Below, piece by piece: positions 1-10,424 of a DNA stretch of 64,000 bases. The notes beneath the pieces were generated by a model, which worked only from the letters and a program-made list of their open reading frames with translations, was not told where the DNA came from and searched no databases. The position numbers and the translations under genes are program-made. Positions within the stretch are counted from its first letter, which is position 1. Each line of letters begins with the position of its first letter. The stretch is from Candidatus Brachybacter algidus (GTDB lineage: Bacteria > Bacteroidota > Bacteroidia > Chitinophagales > Saprospiraceae): the NCBI GenBank assembly GCA_016711705.1, contig JADJSK010000007.1, positions 124,001-188,000 on the forward strand, read 5' to 3'.

Positions 1-2382
1 GGTGTAACTACTGTCACAGTGGAATATGAAAGCAATGATCTATTGATATGCCCTCCTGGTTTTGATGTGTCATGTATGATGGAATTTAATCCAAATAATT
101 TACCTGCACCTACCATAATGAATGTTTGTGGTACCTACGATCTGGACACTTTGATCACAGGAAATGTAAGTGTATGTGGCAATTCAATTTTGACTGTTAC
201 ATATAGTATTTTAACAAATGATGGCAGAACTGACCAATGCAGCTTTAATATAAATGTCATGGGGACTACTCCATTGACAGAAGCTAATATAGAATGGCCG
301 GACAGCCCGATCACTATTGAATGCAGTGGCAGTATAGACCCCGACTCTTTAGGCAGTTTCCCTGTGATAAATGTTGGAGATGGATGTACTATGTCTTCAG
401 TGAGTTACACTGATACACCATCAGATCCGTTGGATATTGATGCCTGTTCAGCCATTGATAGGCTTTGGACTGTAATAGATAGTTGCAACTATGTACCTAA
501 TACACAAAATGGAGTATTTACATTTCTTCAGCATATAGATATAATTGATAATATGGGGCCTCAGATCACTAATTACAATGATGGTGACACGATACTTTCT
601 CCATTAACGTTGGATGATTGTAAGAAAATGGTAGATCTAAGCAACTTGATTATATCTGATTGCTCTCCTTTGGCGATAGCTACTAATGATTATCCGGGAG
701 CAATAGACAATAACTCATTAGATGCATCGGGATTTTTTACACTGGGCACTGTTAAGATCAATTATTACGTAGAAGATATATGCGGAAATGGTAATAATTT
801 TTCACTATATGTTCAGGTAGTTGATTCTTTTCCACCAACATGGCCATGTCCGGATAGTCTTGATGTCTTCATAAATGAATCGGGATTGGATACAGTATAT
901 GCATCAGATTTCTCATACATTCCTTATGAAGCATTTGACAATTGCAACTATTTTGATATCTATTTCACCTTTGATTCTTTGGACTTAAGTGACAGTATTA
1001 TTTATCTGGTATGCACCGGAAGTCCTCAGGATTTAAGTATCCCTGATGTTAAGGTATGGGTATTTGATAAGTCAGGTTTATCTACTTCATGTATTGTAGA
1101 TTTAAATGTCTTGGTGCCAGTAGGCCAAAATACGAATTGCAATAACTTGATGGGCATAGTTGGAAACTTGGCAGATGAAGGTGGAAGGCCGTTAGTTGAT
1201 GTTGAGATCATTGCAGATGGCGATAAACATTATTTAACCAAATCTGGCGCCTCAGGGGACTATGAGATCTATGATGTGATACCTGGAGCAGATCTACAAG
1301 TAAATGCAAGGAAAAGTGGGCCGGCATTGAAAGGGGTCAATACTGCAGATGCGATTGCAATCAGAGATCATATTCTAGGAAGGAAATCCCTTGATTCGCC
1401 CTATAAATTATTGTCAGCTGATGTAAATGCAGACAACGCAGTAAGTGTAAGAGACCTAATAGAGATTAGAAAATTGATCCTGGGTAAGACTGATAAATTC
1501 TCATCTGATGAATCATGGAGATTTGCTGATAAAGGGTACCATTTCCCTAATAAAAAGAATCCATTTAATCAGCCAAAGGTATTCGAAAGAACACTTCAGA
1601 ATGTCTTAGGTATGAAGCCCATTGTAAATTTTGTAGCTCTTAAGCTCGGAGATGTGAACAATAGTGCAATGGATGAAATCGCATCCGGAGAGCTCGATAC
1701 AAGAAATCAACCTGTTATCATATATACATCCTTAGCAGAAAGCAAAGATGATTATGTTAAAGTAAAATTATCATCTGATCAACTAAAGGATTTGAGAGGA
1801 TTCCAGTTTGAACTTAATTTTGACAATAGTGCTCTGGAGTTTGTCTCTTTCGAAAACGGCAATTTAGAAGGATTCACGGATGAAAATTACAATGTCGATC
1901 AAAATAATCCAGGAACAATGGCTTTTAGCTGGGACGATGAACTAGGTAGATCAGGTAAAGAAATTGGTGTTATCACATTTAAAAAATTGAATAAGGGCAA
2001 CTTGATGGATGATATATCCATAACAGAGGGCAGAATACAAGCTGAAGCATATGATGTAAAAGGAATTACTAAGAATATCGTAATGCTGGCTGTTGGAAGT
2101 TGGGAAAGTGACAAATCCGCTTCTGGTAAGTTATTACAGAACTCTCCAAATCCTTTCAGCAATAAAACGAATATCAATGTGTTACTAACAGAATCGACAC
2201 AGGGTAAACTTACAATATTCGATGCAACCGGAAGAACTGTTTTTGTCAAAAAAGGCATGTTTGAAAAGGGATTAAATACAATAGAAGTTAAATCAACAGA
2301 CATAAATGGTTCTGGAATTTATATATATAAATTTGAATCAGATGTGTTCACAGATACGAAAAAAATGATTTTGACACTGTAG
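1..2382 (+). CDS. T9SS-secreted multidomain surface protein, 3' part (5' end outside window)
   Basis: The reading frame is open from base 1, so the start lies upstream; the GTG at 19 is only an internal valine. About 793 residues are visible. Cysteine-rich Ig/HYR-like modules fill residues 1-375. They are followed by a carboxypeptidase-regulatory-like domain (about 380-440), a dockerin-like pair of Asp/Asn-rich helices (about 445-510, with ADVNADNAVSVRDL), a cohesin-like beta domain (about 575-700) and a T9SS sorting domain beginning LLQNSPNPFSNKTN near 710. The protein is therefore expected to cross the outer membrane by T9SS and be attached to or released from the surface. The next gene has the same C-terminal architecture, so the two are tandem paralogues. 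Ligand or substrate cannot be told from the sequence. Confidence 0.85.
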   Translation, partial: GVTTVTVEYESNDLLICPPGFDVSCMMEFNPNNLPAPTIMNVCGTYDLDTLITGNVSVCGNSILTVTYSILTNDGRTDQCSFNINVMGTTPLTEANIEWPDSPITIECSGSIDPDSLGSFPVINVGDGCTMSSVSYTDTPSDPLDIDACSAIDRLWTVIDSCNYVPNTQNGVFTFLQHIDIIDNMGPQITNYNDGDTILSPLTLDDCKKMVDLSNLIISDCSPLAIATNDYPGAIDNNSLDASGFFTLGTVKINYYVEDICGNGNNFSLYVQVVDSFPPTWPCPDSLDVFINESGLDTVYASDFSYIPYEAFDNCNYFDIYFTFDSLDLSDSIIYLVCTGSPQDLSIPDVKVWVFDKSGLSTSCIVDLNVLVPVGQNTNCNNLMGIVGNLADEGGRPLVDVEIIADGDKHYLTKSGASGDYEIYDVIPGADLQVNARKSGPALKGVNTADAIAIRDHILGRKSLDSPYKLLSADVNADNAVSVRDLIEIRKLILGKTDKFSSDESWRFADKGYHFPNKKNPFNQPKVFERTLQNVLGMKPIVNFVALKLGDVNNSAMDEIASGELDTRNQPVIIYTSLAESKDDYVKVKLSSDQLKDLRGFQFELNFDNSALEFVSFENGNLEGFTDENYNVDQNNPGTMAFSWDDELGRSGKEIGVITFKKLNKGNLMDDISITEGRIQAEAYDVKGITKNIVMLAVGSWESDKSASGKLLQNSPNPFSNKTNINVLLTESTQGKLTIFDATGRTVFVKKGMFEKGLNTIEVKSTDINGSGIYIYKFESDVFTDTKKMILTL

Positions 2383-2404
2383 TTTTTTGAATTAAGACCA
2401 TTTT

Positions 2405-2440
2405 TTAAAGGGAGTAAATTAATTTTTACTCCCTTTTTTA
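2405..2440 (+). terminator. Rho-independent terminator after the first T9SS gene
   Basis: A 12-bp stem, AAAGGGAGTAAA paired with TTTACTCCCTTT, encloses a six-base loop and runs into a T-rich tail. It lies 23 bases after the stop codon of the upstream gene. Confidence 0.8.
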
Positions 2441-2967
2441 TTGATTATCAATGATATATAATTATGTTTTTTATATAATTTAAAATATACTACCACATAG
2501 GTATGTGTGAGATCTAAATTCACATGATATATTTGTACCATGTATTAAAAGAAATACGTTAAATAATCTGCGAGAAAAAAAACTAATTAACTCGAACCGA
2601 ACCGAACCAAACCTACACACTTTTATAATTAGTTCTTGCGATAAAATTGAATATTATTTTGCTCCTACAAGCGGATAATTTTCAAACGCTCTTTTTGTAC
2701 AATTTCCAACCTTAGTTTTAGAATAGACCTGCCTGAAAGTTAAATATTTTCAGAGCAAATTTTTGTATGTCAGTTTTTCTGCAAAGCATTGACCTGAACC
2801 CTCATATGTTTTCATGAACATCTAGCATATAATTCTGAGTGTATAGCGATATACCTCAGGGACAGACTTTTGTAATAAGAAACTACAGTATTGCGGCTCC
2901 AGAACGCTGGGCGTGCGCATGCACAATATTTTAATTCTTAATTCTAAAAACTTAAACTAAGTGTCTC
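2441..2967 (+). other. Long non-coding leader between the tandem T9SS genes
   Basis: No convincing ORF is present in either strand. A short pentamer repeat (CGAAC three times, then CAAAC) lies at about 2593-2612. TATATTTG at 2528-2535 fits the Bacteroidota -7 element TAnnTTTG, but no TTTG is correctly spaced upstream. The second T9SS gene must be transcribed from within this gap because a terminator precedes it, so a promoter and a long 5' leader are expected here. Confidence 0.4.
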
Positions 2968-5900
2968 ATGAAAAAAACGAATTTTACAGATCGTTTGAAG
3001 AGCAAAATGAATTTTAATCCTGCGGTAGGATTATTCTTTGTTTTGTGTCTTTTCTTATTTAACAACAACTTGAATGCACAGTGCTCTCCAGCATGTACAT
3101 CAAGTAATATCTCAGTTGATGCAGATTGCGAAGCCTTAATAACGCTTCCAATGGTTGTTCAAGCAGCTTCCTTAATCGGTTGTGGTGGTCTTTACACTAT
3201 TAACCTTAAAGCTACAATGACAGGTCCGATTTTGGAAACAGCAACTAACAGCTTTATTATTGCTGATGGTTTGTCTCCTGCAAACGTACCTTATTCATTG
3301 ATTGGTAAAACTTATGTATTAGAATATGTAAGTATCTCTACCGGCAATTCTTGCTGGAACTGGCATACATTCGAGGATAAACTTGCTCCGGAGATCTTCT
3401 GCGGATCAGATACTATTCCATGTTATGCAGATGTGAATTTTGCTAATATCAATCCATTTGACTGTTCAGGTCCAGTGACTCCTCACATCTTGTCTATGAC
3501 AACTGTGGAGCTTCCATGTACTGAAGAAAATGAAGGATATCTTAGAAGAATATTCAGAACATACTATGCTACTGACGCAGTAGGAAATGCGAGTGATACT
3601 TGCACAGATACTATTGTTATCGAAAGACCAAACCTTGATTCAATTGACTATCCTGCTACTGATACTGTTTATTGTGATCAAGCTTATGCAAAAGATGCAA
3701 ATGGCCATCCAAGTAGCACTGTAACTGGTGTACCTACTATAGGTGATGCCGAAGTTCCTTTATTCCCTAACAACTTAATGAATGTTTGCGGACTATTCAC
3801 AAGTTATACGGATCAAATCATTGATCTTGGATGTATGGTTAAAGTAATGCGTAGCTGGACTGTTACGGAATGGTATTGTGGCACTGATTATGAAGATAAT
3901 CATCTTCAGATCATTTTTATATTGGATACAGTACCTCCTGTATTAACTATACCAAATGACTTTACTGTAAATACTAACAATTTCGATTGTTTTGCTAATG
4001 TATTAATCCCTCCTGCTGTAGCAACTGATAATTGCCAGACAACTCTAAAATGGAATGTTTCATATCCAGGTGGATTTAAAACTCAAAATGGTGGATTCAC
4101 TGTAAAATTACCAGTGGGTGTACATAATATTATTTACTCAGTAAATGATGGTTGTATCAATAACACTATAGATACTTTACAAATCACTGTAGCTGATGCA
4201 GTTGCACCGAATGCTATTTGTATTGAAAATACTGTAGCAAGTATACCTAATGGCAGCAACTATGTAAGAGTACCAGCTGCTTCATTTGACAATGGATCAT
4301 GGGATAATTGCGGTCCGGTGACTTTCAAAGTTGCTAGAATGGTGGCAGATTGTAATGGTGATGATGATAAACAGACAGACCAACAAGATTATATTGATTT
4401 CTATTGCTGTGATATCGCGAATAATCCTATTCAGATAAGATTGTTTGTATATGATCAATCAGGAAATGTTAGTGAGTGTATGGTGTCTATTAAAATTCAG
4501 GATAAAACAAATCCTATTTTAACTATACCACCTGATATGTGGGTACCTTGCGAATACGCATACAACCCTGAAGATTTAGGATTTACATTTGGTTATGTAT
4601 ATACTGATGGTACTCCAAGAAGAACTGATACGATTTACACTGATGTACAAGGAAATTATTATGTAGGATACCTTGATGGTGTTGCTACTGACAATTGTAA
4701 TGTAGTAATCACGGAAGAAGTAGATACTGACTTTACTGATTGTGGTTCAGGTACTATTACTCGTACGTTTACAGCTACCGATCCTTTTGGTAACAAAGTG
4801 ACAAAAACACAAGTGATACACATCTATAAGAATCCATTATACTTGTATAAGGAATACTTTGATGCTCCAAATGATACAATGATTATTGATGGTCCATGCG
4901 TAGTGGATAATCTTGATCCTGATGATCTACCTGATGCACAACGTCCTATATTCCTACTTGACCAGGTAACAACCTGCTTCAACCTGGCTTATAACCACAG
5001 AGACGAAGTATACTATGGCCTTCCTGATGCTTGTTTCAAAATCATAAGATACTGGACTATCATCGATTGGTGTTATGCTTCTACTTATGGATTAGAGGCT
5101 GCGCTTGAAACAGCAGTTCACTTCACATCAATAATTAAAGTTAGAAATACTGTTGCTCCGGTATTCGCACCTATTGCTGATATACTAGCTGTATCTGAAG
5201 ATACAGATTGCTTCCAGGAATTGGTTTCAGTATCTAATAGTGCTACTGATGATTGCACTCCGACGAATCAATTGAAATATAACTATAAAATAGATTATAA
5301 CTATTCTACAAGCGGCACTCCTACCTGGGATGCAGTAGGTCAGGGCAATAATGCTTCCGGTCTATATCCACTAGGTGTTCACAGAGTATGTTTCTATGCA
5401 ACTGATCTTTGCGGTAATGTGGGAGAATCTTGCTTAATTGTAACTGTTATAAACAGGAAGAAACCAACTCCGGTTGCTCATCATTTAGTAACAGAGATCA
5501 TGCCATCAACTGGTACAATCACACTTCCAGCTATTTTCTTTGATGCAGGTTCTTTCGCTAACTGCGGTGGTCCTCTACAATATTCATTCAGCTCAGATGT
5601 CAATGACAATATCGTAACATTCGATTGTGATGATATCGGAAACAATCCTCCGGCTTCAATAGAATTCTGGGTAACAGATATCTATGGCAACCAGGATTAT
5701 GTAGTAGTTACAGTAATTATCCAAGATAATAACAATGTATGCGATGGCAACATCACGACATTCGTAGCAGGTAAAATTGTAACAGAAAAATCTGAAGGTA
5801 TTCCTAAAGTTGCAGTAAGCGGCGCAGGTAACACAAACACTACGAATGAAGGAACATACAAATTCAATTCAATCAATGCAGGTAGCAGCTATGTGATCAA

Positions 5901-6963
5901 ACCACAAAGTGATAGAGATCCTCTTAACGGAGTAGAAACAGGTGATATTATCAAGATCCAAAACCACCTCCTTAACAAAAAGGCTTTGGATGGACCTTAT
6001 AAAATCATTGCAGCTGATGTAACTATGGATAATAAACTTACTGTTGCGGATATCGTAGCGATGAGAAGATTGATCCTTGGAAAAGATGAGCAATTCCCTA
6101 GTGGACAAAGCTGGAGATTCGTGGACAAAGCATTCCAATTTGCTAATCCTGCTAATCCATTCGCATCTGCATTCCCTGAGCAAATCTCAGTAGTACCAAA
6201 TGCTACTATGAATGATCTTGACTTCTTCGGTATGAAATTGGGTGATGTCAACAACAACGTTACATTGAGCCTTAACGGTGATAATGATATCGAAGTGAGA
6301 GACCTTAAAACCCTTTCATTCACTGCAGATGATCAAATTATACCTGCGGGCATAGCGACACAAATTACTTTCAAAGTAAGCGATTTCGCTTCTATCGAAG
6401 GTTTCCAAATGGCTGTAAACGCTGCACAAGGTGTTGCTATCAAAAACATTGAAAGCAATGATCTAAACTTTGGTACTGATAATTTCAATCTGGTTTCAGA
6501 TTCTAAAGCTAAATTATCATGGAACAATGATGGTGTATCCTCTACAGAAGGTGCTCTTACTTTCACTATCATATCTAACAAAGATATCAAGGTGAGTGAA
6601 GCACTAAGCGTAGATGCACAAGACTTAAAAGCAACTGCATACGGTTCAGATGAATCAGAATACAAAGTAGACATGAAGTTCAACGGAAGTTCAAATGAAG
6701 GAGTTACTGTTTTCCAAAACAGACCAAATCCATTCTCTGATGAAACACGCATCGGAGTTACACTTCCAGAAAATCTTGACGTAACACTTAAGATCTACGA
6801 CATCAATGGTAGAACAATCTATCAAACTACTAAACAATACGCTAAAGGATCAAATGAGATCCTGATCAACGCAAACATGATCAATGCTAACGGTGTACTT
6901 TATTATGAAGTAAGCACTAAATATGGTACTGAGATGAGAAAGATGATCAGACTTAAGAATTAG
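2968..6963 (+). CDS. T9SS-secreted HYR/dockerin/cohesin-like surface protein
   Basis: This 1331-residue protein starts with a clear signal peptide: a charged N-terminus, a hydrophobic core near residues 20-33 and cleavage after LNAQ near 38. Residues 40-950 hold successive HYR/Ig-like modules with recurrent phrases such as ATDNC and DPFGN and regularly spaced cysteines. A regulatory-like beta domain (about 925-980) is followed by a dockerin-like segment (about 985-1060, with ADVTMDNKLTVADIVAMRR), the linker word SWRFVDKAF, a cohesin-like domain (about 1115-1230) and a T9SS sorting domain from NRPNPFSDE near 1250. It shares its whole C-terminal third with the upstream gene. It is likely a large adhesive or scaffold-like surface protein; the partner is unknown. 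Confidence 0.88.
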   Translation: MKKTNFTDRLKSKMNFNPAVGLFFVLCLFLFNNNLNAQCSPACTSSNISVDADCEALITLPMVVQAASLIGCGGLYTINLKATMTGPILETATNSFIIADGLSPANVPYSLIGKTYVLEYVSISTGNSCWNWHTFEDKLAPEIFCGSDTIPCYADVNFANINPFDCSGPVTPHILSMTTVELPCTEENEGYLRRIFRTYYATDAVGNASDTCTDTIVIERPNLDSIDYPATDTVYCDQAYAKDANGHPSSTVTGVPTIGDAEVPLFPNNLMNVCGLFTSYTDQIIDLGCMVKVMRSWTVTEWYCGTDYEDNHLQIIFILDTVPPVLTIPNDFTVNTNNFDCFANVLIPPAVATDNCQTTLKWNVSYPGGFKTQNGGFTVKLPVGVHNIIYSVNDGCINNTIDTLQITVADAVAPNAICIENTVASIPNGSNYVRVPAASFDNGSWDNCGPVTFKVARMVADCNGDDDKQTDQQDYIDFYCCDIANNPIQIRLFVYDQSGNVSECMVSIKIQDKTNPILTIPPDMWVPCEYAYNPEDLGFTFGYVYTDGTPRRTDTIYTDVQGNYYVGYLDGVATDNCNVVITEEVDTDFTDCGSGTITRTFTATDPFGNKVTKTQVIHIYKNPLYLYKEYFDAPNDTMIIDGPCVVDNLDPDDLPDAQRPIFLLDQVTTCFNLAYNHRDEVYYGLPDACFKIIRYWTIIDWCYASTYGLEAALETAVHFTSIIKVRNTVAPVFAPIADILAVSEDTDCFQELVSVSNSATDDCTPTNQLKYNYKIDYNYSTSGTPTWDAVGQGNNASGLYPLGVHRVCFYATDLCGNVGESCLIVTVINRKKPTPVAHHLVTEIMPSTGTITLPAIFFDAGSFANCGGPLQYSFSSDVNDNIVTFDCDDIGNNPPASIEFWVTDIYGNQDYVVVTVIIQDNNNVCDGNITTFVAGKIVTEKSEGIPKVAVSGAGNTNTTNEGTYKFNSINAGSSYVIKPQSDRDPLNGVETGDIIKIQNHLLNKKALDGPYKIIAADVTMDNKLTVADIVAMRRLILGKDEQFPSGQSWRFVDKAFQFANPANPFASAFPEQISVVPNATMNDLDFFGMKLGDVNNNVTLSLNGDNDIEVRDLKTLSFTADDQIIPAGIATQITFKVSDFASIEGFQMAVNAAQGVAIKNIESNDLNFGTDNFNLVSDSKAKLSWNNDGVSSTEGALTFTIISNKDIKVSEALSVDAQDLKATAYGSDESEYKVDMKFNGSSNEGVTVFQNRPNPFSDETRIGVTLPENLDVTLKIYDINGRTIYQTTKQYAKGSNEILINANMINANGVLYYEVSTKYGTEMRKMIRLKN

Positions 6964-6985
6964 GCAATATACTGTTTTTGGGATG

Positions 6986-7025
6986 AGCCCCGCTCCGGTA
7001 AACGAACCGGGCGGGGCTTTTTGTT
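6986..7025 (+). terminator. Strong rho-independent terminator
   Basis: AGCCCCGCTCCGGT pairs with ACCGGGCGGGGCT around a six-base loop and is followed by a T-rich tail. It lies about 25 bases after the stop of the 1331-aa T9SS protein and is unusually GC-rich for this region. Confidence 0.88.
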
Positions 7026-7026
7026 T

Positions 7027-7160
7027 TAGATGCTAGATTCCAGACACTAGAAGAATCTGACATTTGTTAACTGTTTTCGATATGGAAGGTCCTCCTCCCC
7101 TCCTCACTTTTTCACTTTCTCACCCTCTCACCTCCTCACCTCCTCACTACCAACTTTCTC
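7027..7160. repeat. CTAGA-type word repeat followed by a polypyrimidine tract
   Basis: Bases 7027-7055 contain degenerate CTAGA words (GATGCTAGATTCC, ACACTAGAAG) that resemble a longer array at 39602-39660. Bases 7087-7160 are almost only C and T on this strand, built from imperfect CTCACCTCCT units. The 85-aa ORF running through it is a composition artefact. Confidence 0.6.
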
Positions 7161-7197
7161 TCAAAACTTTAGTTATAATTCAAATAATACATATACC

Positions 7198-7824
7198 ATG
7201 GACATGTTCAATCTCAGCCCTGATCCTTCAATCAACCTTTTACCATATGGCGGAGAAGTCCATTATTTTGGACATATCATGTCATTGTCTAAGTCCGATC
7301 ACTATTTCAAAATTCTATTAGAAAATATTAAATGGAAAAACGATGAAGCTGTGATCTTTGGCAAACACATCATCACAAAGCGAAAAGTAGCTTGGTATGC
7401 AGATAAACCATTCGAATATACCTATTCCAATATTAAAAAAACAGGATTAATCTGGACATCCGAATTGATAGAATTAAAGGAGTTAACAGAAAATTTAACC
7501 GGAGAAACATTTAATTCTTGCCTACTAAACCTTTATCACTCTGGAGAAGAAGGAATGGCATGGCACAGTGATGGTGAAAAAGATTTGAAAAAAAAGGGGG
7601 CTATTGCTTCACTAAGTTTTGGAGCTGAAAGGAAATTTGCATTCAAGAACAAAAGGACAAAGGAAGTAATCTCGCGTGTTCTTGAACATGGCAGCCTGCT
7701 AATAATGAAAGGTGATACACAAGAAAATTGGCTGCATCGACTTCCTCCTACTAAGAAAAATTTTGGACCTAGGGTCAATCTCACCTTCAGAACTATTGAA
7801 AAAGACGCTGAAAAGGTCAATTAA
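7198..7824 (+). CDS. AlkB-like 2-oxoglutarate/Fe(II) dioxygenase
   Basis: A 208-residue protein of the AlkB family, which oxidatively removes alkyl groups from damaged nucleic-acid bases using Fe(II), oxygen and 2-oxoglutarate. The iron ligands fit the family pattern: His123 and Asp125 in WHSDGE and His180 in NWLHRLPP. Arg192 and Arg198 in PRVNLTFR match the family's 2-oxoglutarate-binding arginines. The length is typical of short bacterial and ALKBH2-like members. The ATG at 7198 is preceded by an A/T-rich stretch with no Shine-Dalgarno site, as usual in Bacteroidota. The gene stands alone and converges on the MFS gene downstream. Whether it prefers DNA or RNA cannot be judged here. Confidence 0.9.
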   Translation: MDMFNLSPDPSINLLPYGGEVHYFGHIMSLSKSDHYFKILLENIKWKNDEAVIFGKHIITKRKVAWYADKPFEYTYSNIKKTGLIWTSELIELKELTENLTGETFNSCLLNLYHSGEEGMAWHSDGEKDLKKKGAIASLSFGAERKFAFKNKRTKEVISRVLEHGSLLIMKGDTQENWLHRLPPTKKNFGPRVNLTFRTIEKDAEKVN

Positions 7825-7910
7825 TTTAAATGAAAATTTGGAAAACTATAACCACAAGTAATAATTAAAACACCTACTCAGTAATATATTAATTATTAAC
7901 AATGTAGAAC

Positions 7911-9128
7911 TTAAATCACACTTACGCCTTTAGTTTTCAGTGCTAAATAAGCACAAAATGCACTTAACAACATTAAAATACCACCCAGTAAAAATGACAC
8001 GCCGGAGAAATGCACAGGAGCGGACGGGCGTGTAAAATAAGCGAATAAACCAGTCATTAAAGGCGGACCTAATATGGATGTTAAACTGATCAAACTAGTC
8101 AAGGATCCTTGCAATTCACCTTGCTCATTGTTGTGAACACTTGAAGAGATAATAGATTGAAGCGCAGGACCGGCGATCCCACCCAAACAATAAGGTATCA
8201 GGAATACAAACATCATCCAGCCCTGATTGGCAAAAGCAAATAGAAAAAGCCCCAATGAATAAAACAATAAACCGAAAAATATACTTTTTTTATTGCCAAG
8301 CAAAGGACTTGTATATCTGATCAGAAGGCCTTGTACCAAGGCAACTAAAAGACCAACCACACCAAGTGAAATGCCGATCATCTTTTCTGACCAACCAAAT
8401 TTTTCAATTGTAAAGAAACTCCAGTTTGTTTGAACTGCATGTGAAGCAAGACTTATCAGAAAAAAGGAAATAGCTAAACCACCTATAGCAGGATAATTTC
8501 TTATTTTCAATAAAGAGCGTCCAGGAATAGTAGTCTTCCAGTCAAATTTTCTCCGCTGATCAGCAGGTAAGGATTCAGGAAGTACAAAATAACCATACAT
8601 CCAATTCAAAAAGCTAAGACCTGCAGCAAACATAAAAGGTACTCTGGACCCCATAGAACCTAAAAGCCCCCCTATTACGGGACCAATGATAAAGCCTAGT
8701 CCAAAGGCAGCTCCGATCATTCCAAAATTCTGTGCACGATTTTTGTCATTGCTAATATCTGCGATATAGGCAGATGCAGTAGTAAAACTTGCCCCTGATA
8801 TACCGGCAATAGCTCTCCCTACAAACAACCAACTAATAGTCGGAGCATATGAAAGAAATAAATAATCCAATGCAAATCCAAATAATGAGATCAATAACAC
8901 TGGTCTCCGGCCATACCTATCGCTTAACCCGCCTAATATTGGTGAAAAAAGAAACTGCAACGCAGCATAAGTAGCAGTTAGCCATCCTCCAATGGCACTG
9001 GCATCACTTATACTTCCTCCGGTCAATTCTTCAATTAACTTTGGCAAGACAGGTATAATTATACCCAGACCTGTCACATCAATAAGCAATGTTATAAAGA
9101 TAAAGCTGATCGCCGCCTTCTTTGCCAT
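7911..9128 (-). CDS. TetA-like MFS drug/H+ antiporter
   Basis: A 405-residue inner-membrane protein with about 12 predicted transmembrane helices. The MFS signature A appears as GGLSDRYGRRPVL (residues 66-78) in the loop between helices 2 and 3. The start, with TLLIDVTGLGIIIPVLPKL, is typical of the TCR/Tet and BCR families of drug:proton antiporters. Length and motifs match TetA-like pumps, but many Bacteroidota homologues are uncharacterised and resistance to tetracycline cannot be assumed. TATTTTTG on the minus strand at 9184-9191 fits a -7 element, without a clear -33 partner. Confidence 0.85.
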   Translation of the reverse strand: MAKKAAISFIFITLLIDVTGLGIIIPVLPKLIEELTGGSISDASAIGGWLTATYAALQFLFSPILGGLSDRYGRRPVLLISLFGFALDYLFLSYAPTISWLFVGRAIAGISGASFTTASAYIADISNDKNRAQNFGMIGAAFGLGFIIGPVIGGLLGSMGSRVPFMFAAGLSFLNWMYGYFVLPESLPADQRRKFDWKTTIPGRSLLKIRNYPAIGGLAISFFLISLASHAVQTNWSFFTIEKFGWSEKMIGISLGVVGLLVALVQGLLIRYTSPLLGNKKSIFFGLLFYSLGLFLFAFANQGWMMFVFLIPYCLGGIAGPALQSIISSSVHNNEQGELQGSLTSLISLTSILGPPLMTGLFAYFTRPSAPVHFSGVSFLLGGILMLLSAFCAYLALKTKGVSVI

Positions 9129-9515
9129 TTGTACTCTTGTTAAAAATAAGGGACAAAAATGAGAAAATAAATTTTACTTCTTGCAAAAATATTTTTTCCT
9201 AAATATTGATTGCGACCAATGTGACAATGCCATCACTCTCAAATAGAGTAGAATAGAAAGTGATTTATATCAATTTGGTGAGGAGAGATTTCGAATACCG
9301 ACATACCGTAACATCTGAGTGCTTGAAAGCTTTAATCAAAATGTTCAGTAATAAACTAATCGGAATTAATTGCTATACTTTTAATTATACCCGATCTCAA
9401 CTATTCCATGATATTCGGCAAGTGACTTTATTTGTTAAATTCTGATTATTTTAGAAATATTTCGCCAACTTTCACTTTAATAAAGATTACTCAATTACTA
9501 AATCCAAATCTAATT
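9129..9515. other. Non-coding gap between the MFS and NmrA-like genes
   Basis: AT-rich sequence with no supported gene. The only ORF (61 codons, 9260-9445, plus strand) has no recognisable motif. The promoter of the MFS gene is expected near 9184-9191. Confidence 0.4.
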
Positions 9516-10424
9516 TTAATTTGAATTAAGATAATGATTGGAAAGTAAATCTTTAACTTTTGTCCAATTCATGTCTGGATACATATTGTTGTCAATGTAT
9601 TTTAAATTAGCTCTTTTATCCATCATGTTTTTCATGTATTGCATTCCCTGCCAGGCAGGATAAAGATCAGTTTTCCCGGGTGACATAATTTTAGTAATTC
9701 TTATAATTAAACTCAGCAATCCAAGACCTCCAGTCCTGATCATGCGAAATTTTTGGCCTGATAAACTACTCATCACATCTGTGATTTCTCTTGGGCTAAT
9801 TTGATCACCTGCAATATTTAAATAACGTGATGTATTTTCGTCAAGAGCCACATTAGCAGTAAACATTGCTGTATCGTCTAAAGTAGTAAATCCCATTTTA
9901 TGATCCGCATTGCCCCAATAAAGTACTAATTTCCTTTTGGAGATTATCATAGGGATTTCATTTGTGAGCATATCCATGAATGCGCCACAAAAAATTGTTG
10001 TTGAGGAGATGGCGACGGAGTCCAGATATTTATGAAACTCTCTTCTTAAATCTAAGTTACGGTTTTCTCCATCATTAAATTTTGTAAAGTCCAATGAATA
10101 ATCTGAAGGAATAAATCTAGGAACACCTGCTAAAACTGCTCCGTTCAATAAAATTTTTTGTGCATCAATAACCACATCTCGCAAGCCTGCCAAAGCAGAG
10201 ATTACACAATTTGCACCTACACATGCCGAAGAAATATCTTGTTCATTAGACATATCCACAACCATTACTTTCGCACCTAGTTGCTCCAAATAACTTATTT
10301 TTTTTTGGTTGCTGCTTGGACGAACTAAGACCCTGACTTCAGCCCCTCTATTAAGTAAAGCCTTTACTATTCTACCTCCTAGATTACCGGTACCACCTGC
10401 TACAATAATAATTTTTTGATTCAT
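9516..10424 (-). CDS. NmrA-like NAD(P)-binding oxidoreductase/regulator
   Basis: A 302-residue Rossmann-fold protein. The dinucleotide-binding loop GGTGNLGGR is at residues 10-18, followed by a basic segment (VRPSSNQKK) that suggests NADP(H) preference. The middle part (IPSDYSLDFTKF) and the absence of an obvious YxxxK active site are typical of the atypical short-chain dehydrogenases of the NmrA/isoflavone-reductase-like group, which act as redox sensors or as reductases. It is monocistronic as far as can be seen. The substrate is unknown. Confidence 0.8.
   Translation of the reverse strand: MNQKIIIVAGGTGNLGGRIVKALLNRGAEVRVLVRPSSNQKKISYLEQLGAKVMVVDMSNEQDISSACVGANCVISALAGLRDVVIDAQKILLNGAVLAGVPRFIPSDYSLDFTKFNDGENRNLDLRREFHKYLDSVAISSTTIFCGAFMDMLTNEIPMIISKRKLVLYWGNADHKMGFTTLDDTAMFTANVALDENTSRYLNIAGDQISPREITDVMSSLSGQKFRMIRTGGLGLLSLIIRITKIMSPGKTDLYPAWQGMQYMKNMMDKRANLKYIDNNMYPDMNWTKVKDLLSNHYLNSN

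Noticed and set aside
7064..7321. 85-codon ORF upstream of the AlkB-like gene
   Set aside because: Starts in the polypyrimidine tract and overlaps the real gene in another frame.
9260..9445. 61-codon plus-strand ORF
   Set aside because: No motif, unusual composition, in an AT-rich gap; better read as non-coding.
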